Source: Clostridia bacterium
GTDB taxonomy: Bacteria > Bacillota_A > Clostridia > Oscillospirales > CAG-272
DNA length: 5,466 nt
Reading direction: 5' to 3'
Assembly: GCA_017533545.1 (NCBI GenBank)
Contig: JAFXHW010000230.1
Span: 1-5,466, forward strand
A model generated the notes under the pieces. It was not told the origin of the DNA and made no database searches. It was given only the letters and a program-made list of their open reading frames with translations. The position numbers were made by a program, and so were the translations under genes. Below are positions 1 through 5,466 of this stretch, piece after piece. The first letter of the stretch is position 1. Each line of letters begins with the position of its first letter.

Positions 1-276
1 CAAAACAAGCTGGGCGGTGCTGCACTCGATGTTACAATGGTCGAGCCCTTGCCCAAACAAAGTCCGCTCTGGAATTGTGAAAACATCGTAATAACTCCAC
101 ATATCACGGGATTTTTCCATCTGCGCGACACATACGACATGATAATCGAGATCGCCGCAGAAAATCTCCGCCGCTACTCGGCGGGCGAAAAGCTGCTCAA
201 CAGAGTTGACAAAAGCGCCCGTTACCGTGCAAACGGCGACGAGGGATTTTCACGCGAAAAGCATCGTAAAAACTAA
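1..276 (+). CDS. D-isomer-specific 2-hydroxyacid dehydrogenase, C-terminal fragment
   Basis: The frame is open from the first base and ends at TAA 274-276, giving the last 91 residues of a protein whose start lies outside the window. The fragment opens with GGAALDV followed by VEPLP, the end of the NAD-binding domain in the D-2-hydroxyacid dehydrogenase family. It then shows VITPHITG, whose His (visible residue 34) matches the catalytic acid/base. The Glu of VEPLP (visible residue 15) sits where the family has the Glu that pairs with this His. The tail (ENLRRYSAGEKLLNRVD) is the usual closing helix. The family reduces 2-keto acids to D-2-hydroxy acids, or the reverse, with NAD(P)H in the cytoplasm. 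The substrate cannot be told from this end: phosphoglycerate, glyoxylate/hydroxypyruvate or D-lactate types are all possible. The extra charged tail after LLNRVD is not diagnostic. The next gene follows after 33 bp with no terminator, so cotranscription is likely. Confidence 0.87.
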   Translation, partial: QNKLGGAALDVTMVEPLPKQSPLWNCENIVITPHITGFFHLRDTYDMIIEIAAENLRRYSAGEKLLNRVDKSARYRANGDEGFSREKHRKN

Positions 277-292
277 AACAGACGTTTATTTA

Positions 293-298
293 AAAGGA
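293..298 (+). promoter_or_regulatory. Ribosome binding site of the YhaN-like ATPase gene
   Basis: AAAGGA lies 11 bases before ATG 310. An in-frame TGA at 304-306, two codons upstream, rules out any earlier start for this gene. Confidence 0.7.
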
Positions 299-309
299 CG
301 TAGTGACCG

Positions 310-2568
310 ATGATTATACAGAAAATTAAAATTAAAGCGTTTGGCGGACTTTACGACTATTCCCTCTCCTTCGGCGAAAAGATGAACATCATCGAGGGCT
401 CGAACGAAGCGGGAAAAACCACCATCGCATCCTTCATCGTTTATATGCTCTACGGCATGGACAAAAACGAAAAGGCGCTTCGCCATTCGTGGGACGGCAG
501 CAATGCAGGCGGATCGATGACAGTGATATCGAACGGCAAAAGCTACCGCATCGAGCGCGAAAGCAGCTCAAAAAGCGATTCGGTAAGCATTTACGACGTC
601 GAGAGCGGCGAAAAGGTTAAATTCGACAAGTCGCCCGGTGAGCATTTTCTCGCCATCCCCCGCGACATTTTCGTGCGCAGTGCCTACGTTGGTCAGGCCT
701 CGGGAAGTGCCATCGACGGCACCGACATCAGCGGCGCTATCGAAAATCTCATGTTCTCTGCCGACGAAAAGGTGAATACCGCCCGCGCCATAAAAAAGCT
801 TGACAGCGCACGAACCTCCCTGCTGCACAAAAACGGAAAAGGGGGCAGGATCTACGAGCTTGGCGAGGAGATCGACGAGCTGCGCGCGCGTCTGAGAGAT
901 GCATCTGCCGACTCGGCCAAATCATCAGAGCTTCAATCTCAGCTATCGCGTACTCTCGATGCCATCGAAGCAAAGAGCACGCTTAAGAGCGAGCTCGAAG
1001 CGAAGCTGATGTATCACGAATACACCTCTATCCTTTCCCAGTTCGATGAATTCAACGAATCGAAGCGTCTGGGAAACGAGCTCAACGCCCAGTACAAAGC
1101 GCTCCGCGAAGGAAGCGCGCATGAAGACTTTTTGCCCGACGAGGATTACCTCAATCGCCTTCGCGAGCTGAAAAACGAGAGAGCAAGCCTGCGCTCCGCT
1201 CTCGATTCCGCAAACAACGAATACAACACTATTCTCTCGGCCGAGCCCGATCTCGATACGGCCGAACACGTATCCGACACCGTTGAAAACCTCGGCGGAA
1301 AGACACGCGTAATGTCGATGGCAAAATCTGCTCAGCGAAGCTGTGCCACCCTCCGCGCTTTCGGCGTAATATTCGCCGTTGCCGGAGTTGTTGCCGCGGT
1401 TTTAGCAGTATATTTCGGCCTTTTCGGCGACGGCATGACAAACGCCGTCATCACGGGCGGCGCATTTGCCCTCTGCACGGTTATCTCGATAATCCTGCTC
1501 TTTTCGGCGGTAAAACCCGAACAGCGGCTTAACGGACTTCTCGACGAGCTCGACGTCGACGACATAGCCGACATGCGCCGAATGCTCGACGATCACGATG
1601 AGACCCGCGATCACATCAAGACAGTATCCGGACGTCTTTCGGACATTGAAACAAGAAGAGAAAAGCTTGAAGAAAAATACGCTTCCTGCACATCCGAGCT
1701 CGAATTGCTCCTTGAAAAATGGAATAAGACCGATGTAGACGATGCCATTTTGCACGCCGACAGCTTTATCCGCAAAAACGCCGATCTTTACAGCCGTCTT
1801 ACACAGCAGTTTGAGACCTTCAACATAATGAAAAAGCAGCTCGCACCCTACGATGAAGAGGAACTGCGTGAAAAATATCCCACTGTAAAGGAGAACTTCG
1901 ACCGCCTTTCGGACAAGGAATACAGCGAAAGCGAGCTTATGCAGATGAAAAAGGAATTCACCTTCACTTCTCAGTCGCTCGCCTCTCTGACCGAGCGCCG
2001 ACACGCGCTTGAAACCGAGCTTGCATCGCTGAACGTTTCATCAGCAAATCCGGCAGCCATATCAGAGCGCATCGCAGCACTTACCGTTGAGCTTGAAGAG
2101 CAAAAGAAGCGCTATCGTGCAATCGTTTGTGCATCGGAAGCCCTTACAAAGGCATCCGAATCGCTGCGCGGCGAAATATCGCCCCGACTTTCGGCCGATG
2201 CGGGAAAGATCATGGAAAAGGCGACCGGCGGCAAATACCGCGACGTTGCGGTCGGACACGACCTTTCGATGTCCTTCACCGCCACCGACGGCGAGCGCCA
2301 CTCTGTCGATTTCATGAGCGCCGGTACCTCCGACCTCGTATATATCAGCCTGCGTCTGTCGCTGGCATCGCTCCTATCGCCGAACGGCTGTCCTCCCGTC
2401 ATATTCGACGAAAGCTTTTCCCGCTTTGACGACAACCGATTAAACGGCATCCTGCGTATCCTCTCGGCACGCGCCGACGAGGGCGGCCAGGTAATCCTGC
2501 TTACAAGCCAGAAGCGGGACGCCGCTCTCATGCGCTCGATAGGCGAATTCGAACACATCATAGTATAA
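310..2568 (+). CDS. YhaN-like (COG4717) SMC/Rad50-type ATPase with central membrane hairpin
   Basis: This is a 752-residue ABC-type ATPase of the Rad50/SbcC/RecN superfamily. The N-terminal half-head has Walker A GSNEAGKTT (residues 30-38) and a probable Q-loop Gln at 129. Residues about 180-310 are Glu/Lys/Leu-rich and probably coiled coil. Two hydrophobic segments (about 348-372 and 378-401), separated by a short GDGMT-type turn, form a membrane hairpin. A second coiled-coil stretch spans about 405-620. The C-terminal half-head has the signature SAGTSD (670-675), Walker B VIFDE (697-701) with catalytic Glu701, and D-loop SRFD (704-707). The position after the last beta strand (LLTSQ) has Gln where many relatives have His. 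The opening MIIQKIKIKAFGG is typical of YhaN-like proteins. B. subtilis YhaN is longer (about 960 residues), so the arms here are short. YhaN is usually paired with the SbcD-like nuclease YhaO, but no nuclease gene is visible here. A role in DNA repair at the membrane is inferred. The esterase gene follows after 19 bp. Confidence 0.87.
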   Translation: MIIQKIKIKAFGGLYDYSLSFGEKMNIIEGSNEAGKTTIASFIVYMLYGMDKNEKALRHSWDGSNAGGSMTVISNGKSYRIERESSSKSDSVSIYDVESGEKVKFDKSPGEHFLAIPRDIFVRSAYVGQASGSAIDGTDISGAIENLMFSADEKVNTARAIKKLDSARTSLLHKNGKGGRIYELGEEIDELRARLRDASADSAKSSELQSQLSRTLDAIEAKSTLKSELEAKLMYHEYTSILSQFDEFNESKRLGNELNAQYKALREGSAHEDFLPDEDYLNRLRELKNERASLRSALDSANNEYNTILSAEPDLDTAEHVSDTVENLGGKTRVMSMAKSAQRSCATLRAFGVIFAVAGVVAAVLAVYFGLFGDGMTNAVITGGAFALCTVISIILLFSAVKPEQRLNGLLDELDVDDIADMRRMLDDHDETRDHIKTVSGRLSDIETRREKLEEKYASCTSELELLLEKWNKTDVDDAILHADSFIRKNADLYSRLTQQFETFNIMKKQLAPYDEEELREKYPTVKENFDRLSDKEYSESELMQMKKEFTFTSQSLASLTERRHALETELASLNVSSANPAAISERIAALTVELEEQKKRYRAIVCASEALTKASESLRGEISPRLSADAGKIMEKATGGKYRDVAVGHDLSMSFTATDGERHSVDFMSAGTSDLVYISLRLSLASLLSPNGCPPVIFDESFSRFDDNRLNGILRILSARADEGGQVILLTSQKRDAALMRSIGEFEHIIV

Positions 2569-2573
2569 AAAAT

Positions 2574-2580
2574 AAAGGTG
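2574..2580 (+). promoter_or_regulatory. Ribosome binding site of the esterase gene
   Basis: AAAGGTG lies 7 bases before ATG 2588, inside the 19-bp gap after the ATPase stop codon. An in-frame TGA at 2579-2581 fixes 2588 as the earliest possible start. The gap has no room for a promoter, which supports translation from an mRNA shared with the ATPase gene. Confidence 0.7.
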
Positions 2581-2587
2581 AAACAAA

Positions 2588-3976
2588 ATGAAAATCATTT
2601 ACGGACTTACCAATGGAATCGTTTTACAGCGAGGCGGCGACAGCCGAGTCAATTCGTACATAGAGCTCGAAGGCGAGGGCAACGCATCGGCAAAGCTTTT
2701 CGGTCCTCCCATTTTGGCAAAGACGATAACACTTGAAGAGCTTGAAGGCGAGGGCGAAAGACGACGCTTCCGCATCGGCGGAATTCCCGCAGGCGGACCT
2801 TACACTATCGAGCTTGCCATCGGAGAGGAAAGCGAAACTTTCACCGATGTATACGTCGGCGATGTCTGGCTGCTTGCAGGTCAATCGAATATGCAGGGGC
2901 TCGGTGCAAATTACAAGGTGGCCGGCAATTATACAAACCCTTATATCCGCTACTACAACTTCCAGAACGAATACAACACCGCTCATCCTTCCACCCTGCA
3001 TCTCGTCCAGCGCTCCCCCAACGAGGATTTTAAGACGTGGCAGGGCAGACCCGAGCTTGAATCGCCCAATTTCAAGACGACCGGTCCCGGTTATTTCTTT
3101 GCCGAGGAGATGTATCGTCGCACCGCCGTTCCCCAGGGGCTTATCCCCTGCGCCATAGGCGGCTCCCCTCTCTTCAACTGGCAAAAGCAGCAGATCGAAG
3201 GCGTGCCCAACTTCTACGTATATGCCCTTGAGCGATTCAAGGAATGCGGCTCCAACGTACGCGGTATTTTCTGGTATCAGGGCTGCTCCGATTCGATGGA
3301 AAATGTTCACGAGCACTTTACCGACAACATGATCGAGCTTGTAAACAACTTCCGCCGCGATTTCGGTAATCCCGATCTTCCCTTCGTCCAGGTGCAGATA
3401 TTCTGTTGCACCCACGATGCACCCGAAAACAATAAATATTGGGCTTCGGTACGCGAACAGCAAAGAACGCTCGGCGAAAAGATACACAATCTTGACACCG
3501 TTTCCGCAACCGATGCCACTCTCGACGACAGCATACATCTGAGCGGTGACTATCAGATGAAGATCGGCAAAAACGCCGCCGAATCGATGTATCACCTCTG
3601 CTTTGATCCGATGGGAATTCGTTCAACCCTTGCCCCTCAGCTCGATTCGGTATATCTTCTCCCGTATTCACTCGACGGCTGTCCCACGATCGCCGTAAAA
3701 TTCAAAAATCTCAACGGACGGCTGACCTCACCCGGACGCCCCGCGGGATTTGCAATATCCACCGATCGTGACAACGTACCCTGCCAGAAGTTTGCCAGAG
3801 TTGAACTGCACAACGATACGGCCTATCTCTACTGCTACGCAATGGAGCCGTGGGCGCTGAAAAACTACTATCTGTCGTACATGCTGTCAAACACGGTATA
3901 CGCAAATATCACCGACGAGGACGGCCGCGCCCTTCCCGCATTCGGTCCGATATATCTCGGCGATATTTTTCAGTAA
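2588..3976 (+). CDS. Sialate O-acetylesterase-like SGNH hydrolase, cytoplasmic
   Basis: This 462-residue protein matches the SASA/CE6-type carbohydrate esterases, which remove O-acetyl groups from sugars such as acetylated sialic acid or acetylxylan. It starts with a beta-rich domain (1-90) containing NGIVLQRG, a form of the VLQR motif common at the start of SASA proteins. The catalytic domain runs from about 91 to 340. Its nucleophile motif is GQSNM with Ser100. AIGGSPLFNW (189-198) is the conserved Gly block, and WYQGCSD (229-235) corresponds to the family's WYQGESN. DSIH (314-317) supplies the catalytic Asp314 and His317. Residues about 345-462 form a further, probably beta-rich, domain. 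All catalytic residues are present, so activity is expected. There is no signal peptide, lipobox or membrane helix, so it should act in the cytoplasm on imported sugars or their breakdown products. The exact substrate cannot be read from the sequence, and no sialic acid or xylan genes are visible nearby. Confidence 0.87.
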   Translation: MKIIYGLTNGIVLQRGGDSRVNSYIELEGEGNASAKLFGPPILAKTITLEELEGEGERRRFRIGGIPAGGPYTIELAIGEESETFTDVYVGDVWLLAGQSNMQGLGANYKVAGNYTNPYIRYYNFQNEYNTAHPSTLHLVQRSPNEDFKTWQGRPELESPNFKTTGPGYFFAEEMYRRTAVPQGLIPCAIGGSPLFNWQKQQIEGVPNFYVYALERFKECGSNVRGIFWYQGCSDSMENVHEHFTDNMIELVNNFRRDFGNPDLPFVQVQIFCCTHDAPENNKYWASVREQQRTLGEKIHNLDTVSATDATLDDSIHLSGDYQMKIGKNAAESMYHLCFDPMGIRSTLAPQLDSVYLLPYSLDGCPTIAVKFKNLNGRLTSPGRPAGFAISTDRDNVPCQKFARVELHNDTAYLYCYAMEPWALKNYYLSYMLSNTVYANITDEDGRALPAFGPIYLGDIFQ

Positions 3977-4003
3977 AAATTTCAATTTGAGCCCTCTCAC
4001 TTA

Positions 4004-4032
4004 TTGACAAAAAAACTAATTTGTTTTATAAT
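4004..4032 (+). promoter_or_regulatory. Consensus sigma-A promoter of guaA
   Basis: The -35 box TTGACA (4004-4009) and the -10 box TATAAT (4027-4032) both match the consensus exactly and are separated by the optimal 17 bases. Transcription should begin near 4039, giving a leader of only about 38 bases before ATG 4077. The bases just upstream (3976-3990) are A/T-rich and could act as an UP element. The leader is too short for a purine riboswitch aptamer, and no purine-repressor box was recognised, so strong constitutive expression is inferred. Confidence 0.88.
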
Positions 4033-4062
4033 ATCTACATTAAAAATCCGACTTTATTTCTG

Positions 4063-4069
4063 AAAGGGA
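4063..4069 (+). promoter_or_regulatory. Ribosome binding site of guaA
   Basis: AAAGGGA ends 7 bases before ATG 4077. The only other nearby in-frame ATG (codon 5) is worse spaced, and TAA 4041-4043 closes the frame upstream, so 4077 is the start. Confidence 0.75.
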
Positions 4070-4076
4070 AATTTTT

Positions 4077-5363
4077 ATGAAGCAGGACATGATTGCTATT
4101 TTAGACCTCGGCATCGAGGAAAATTCCGCGCTCGCCCGCGCCATTCGTGCGCTCGGCGTTTACAGCGAGATCTACCCCCACGACATCACCGCCGAAAAGC
4201 TCACCGAGATGCCCAACGTCAAGGGTATCATTCTCAATTGCGGTATCAACAACGTAGTTGACGGCGTACCGGTTGACGTGCTCGACGAAATTTATTCGCT
4301 TGGCATTCCCGTCCGTGCATTCGATTATCCCCGTGCAAAATGCGATACACTCGACGTAAACGATACCGATGCTCTGCGCTCCTTTATCTTTGACACCTGC
4401 AAGTGCGAAGCAAACTGGAATATGCAGAACTTCATCGACGACCAGATCGAGCTTCTCCGCGCTCAGATCGGCGATAAGAAGGTTCTTTTGGCTCTTTCGG
4501 GCGGCGTTGACAGCTCGGTAGTTGCCGCTCTCCTTATTCGTGCCATCGGCAAGAACCTCGTCTGCGTACACGTAAATCACGGCCTTTTGCGCAAAGGCGA
4601 GCCCGAGCAGGTAGTTAAGGTATTCCGCGAGCAGCTCGGTGCCGAGCTTATCTACGTTGATGCCGTTGACCGTTTCCTCAACCTGCTTGAAGACGTTGAC
4701 GATCCCGAAAAGAAACGCAAGATCATCGGCGGCGAGTTCATCAACGTATTTGCCGAAGAGGCCGCAAAGCTCAACGGAATTGAATTCCTCGGTCAGGGCA
4801 CAATTTATCCCGACATTGTTGAAAGCGGCACCAAGACCGGTAAAGCAGTTAAGGCTCACCACAACGTAGGCGGTCTTCCCGAAGACCTCAACTTTGAGCT
4901 TGTTGAGCCCCTTAAGTACCTCTTCAAGGATGAGGTACGCGAGGTCGGCCATGCTCTCGGTCTGCCCGACGACATGGTATACCGTCAGCCCTTCCCGGGT
5001 CCCGGACTCGGTGTTCGCTGCATCGGCGCTATCACACGCGACCGTCTTGAAGCCATCCGTGAATCGGACGCTATTTTGCGCGAAGAGTTCGAGATTGCGG
5101 GACTCAGCGGCAAGGTATGGCAGTATTTCACACTCATTCCCGACGTCAAGTCGGTCGGCGTACGCGACAACGCCCGCTCATTTGAGTGGCCCGTTATCAT
5201 CCGCGCCGTAAACACCATCGATGCTATGACAGCCGAGATCGAGCCTATCGATTACGCCGTCCTCAACAAGATAGTTAAGCGTATCATCACCGAGGTAAAG
5301 GGTGTCAACCGCGTCTGCTACGACCTCACGCCCAAGCCTACCGGCACGATCGAGTGGGAATAA
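4077..5363 (+). CDS. guaA: GMP synthase with a degenerate, shortened glutamine amidotransferase domain
   Basis: GMP synthase converts XMP to GMP using ATP and ammonia, normally released from glutamine by an N-terminal class I amidotransferase domain. This protein has 428 residues against the usual 510-525. Residues about 134-428 are a complete synthetase. They include the PP-loop SGGVDSS (141-147), VNHGLLRKGE (166-175), GQGTIYPDIVESG (239-251), the lid HHNVGGLPE (261-269), RQPFPGPGLGVR (303-314) and the C-terminal TGTIEWE. Residues 1-about 82 still resemble the start of the amidotransferase domain (ILDLG, LGVYSEIYPHDI, LGIPV). At the point where GICYG with the catalytic Cys should follow, the sequence reads AFDYP. 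It then jumps to DTDALRSFIFDTCKC, the last helix of the domain. About 85 residues with the His-Glu pair are gone. The SGGP loop is NCGI. The enzyme should depend on ammonia or on a separate amidotransferase subunit (inference). It has its own consensus promoter, and the identity of the synthetase is secure. Confidence 0.95.
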   Translation: MKQDMIAILDLGIEENSALARAIRALGVYSEIYPHDITAEKLTEMPNVKGIILNCGINNVVDGVPVDVLDEIYSLGIPVRAFDYPRAKCDTLDVNDTDALRSFIFDTCKCEANWNMQNFIDDQIELLRAQIGDKKVLLALSGGVDSSVVAALLIRAIGKNLVCVHVNHGLLRKGEPEQVVKVFREQLGAELIYVDAVDRFLNLLEDVDDPEKKRKIIGGEFINVFAEEAAKLNGIEFLGQGTIYPDIVESGTKTGKAVKAHHNVGGLPEDLNFELVEPLKYLFKDEVREVGHALGLPDDMVYRQPFPGPGLGVRCIGAITRDRLEAIRESDAILREEFEIAGLSGKVWQYFTLIPDVKSVGVRDNARSFEWPVIIRAVNTIDAMTAEIEPIDYAVLNKIVKRIITEVKGVNRVCYDLTPKPTGTIEWE

Positions 5364-5377
5364 AATTCAACCGGTGT

Positions 5378-5382
5378 AGAGG
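5378..5382 (+). promoter_or_regulatory. Ribosome binding site of the lipoprotein gene
   Basis: AGAGG lies 8 bases before ATG 5391, in the 27-bp gap after guaA. There is no other ATG, GTG or TTG in this frame between the guaA stop and 5391, which supports this start. Confidence 0.6.
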
Positions 5383-5390
5383 TTGTCGTA

Positions 5391-5466
5391 ATGGTAAAAC
5401 GAATCTTATCGGTATTGCTTTTTATTCTTTTGTTGGGATGCAATAGTGGTAAATCAGGAGAAGATG
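5391..5466 (+). CDS. Putative lipoprotein, N-terminal fragment
   Basis: Only the first 25 codons are in the window, and the frame is still open at the end. They encode a typical lipoprotein signal peptide: a basic start (MVKR), a hydrophobic core (ILSVLLFILL) and a lipobox LLGC with Cys17. Ser, Gly and Lys residues then follow, as in the usual flexible linker. The predicted mature protein would be lipid-anchored on the outer face of the cytoplasmic membrane. Its function cannot be inferred because the mature domain lies outside the window. It begins 27 bp after guaA with no visible terminator or promoter, so readthrough from the guaA promoter is plausible. By my count these bases are about 34% GC, clearly lower than the upstream genes, although T-rich hydrophobic codons explain part of that. 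Confidence 0.65.
   Translation, partial: MVKRILSVLLFILLLGCNSGKSGED

Noticed and set aside
1402..2561. Minus-strand open frames inside the ATPase gene (1402-2004 and 2112-2561)
   Set aside because: They overlap the coiled-coil and C-terminal head codons of a clear ATPase and look like complementary-strand shadows.
2669..2755. Repeated 12-mer GAAGGCGAGGGC (2669-2680 and 2744-2755) in the esterase gene
   Set aside because: Both copies encode ELEGEG in a Glu/Gly-rich beta domain. Two short copies are easily explained by codon preference and do not form a repeat array.
2624..3595. Long open frame on the minus strand inside the esterase gene (323 codons)
   Set aside because: The + strand frame carries every SASA motif. 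The reverse frame has no recognisable motif or ribosome binding site and is kept open by the codon bias of the real gene.
3977..3988. Small inverted repeat AAATT-TC-AATTT after the esterase stop, as a terminator
   Set aside because: The stem is five A/T pairs with a two-base loop, too weak and tight to form, and no U tract follows. It is more likely A/T-rich sequence upstream of the guaA promoter.
4039..4076. Purine riboswitch in the guaA leader
   Set aside because: The leader is only about 38 bases, shorter than a purine aptamer, and has no three-way-junction pattern.
4311..4361. Frameshift or sequencing error explaining the short amidotransferase domain of GuaA
   Set aside because: The missing codons are not present in any other frame. 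The frame continues smoothly into the last helix of the domain, and the surrounding motifs are diverged rather than broken.
4101..4952. Long open frame on the minus strand inside guaA (283 codons)
   Set aside because: It mirrors a strongly conserved GuaA coding frame and shows no family features of its own.

Overview
The window looks like part of a chromosome from an anaerobic, probably gut-associated Clostridia-type Firmicute. The signs are AGGAGG-like ribosome binding sites with A-rich flanks, a textbook sigma-A promoter, AT-rich gaps between moderately GC-rich genes, and a YhaN/COG4717-type ATPase. This placement is inferred from style and gene content; no rRNA or other phylogenetic marker is present. 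All genes are on the + strand and nearly every base is coding.

Layout. Bases 1-276 hold the C-terminal end of a D-2-hydroxyacid dehydrogenase. After 33 bp comes a 752-residue SMC/Rad50-like ATPase of the YhaN (COG4717) type (310-2568). Its two coiled-coil arms are joined by a two-helix membrane hairpin. After another 19 bp comes a 462-residue SGNH/GDSL esterase of the sialate O-acetylesterase (SASA) type (2588-3976), which has no signal peptide. The tight spacing suggests these three genes are cotranscribed. A 100-bp gap then carries a perfect TTGACA-17 bp-TATAAT promoter driving a GMP synthase gene, guaA (4077-5363). The last 76 bases begin a lipoprotein gene that runs off the window.

The most notable feature is GuaA. 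It is only 428 residues, against roughly 510-525 for the usual two-domain enzyme. The ATP-pyrophosphatase and dimerisation parts are complete and well conserved. The N-terminal glutamine amidotransferase domain has lost about 85 residues, including the Cys-His-Glu triad, and what remains has altered motifs. The reading frame is intact and the expression signals are strong. It therefore looks like a functional GMP synthase that cannot hydrolyse glutamine itself, and should need free ammonia or a separate amidotransferase subunit.

The genes do not form an obvious single pathway. The ATPase would act in DNA maintenance at the membrane (inferred), the esterase would de-acetylate sugars in the cytoplasm, and guaA makes GMP from its own promoter. 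No RNA genes, mobile elements, CRISPR arrays or clear intrinsic terminators were seen.
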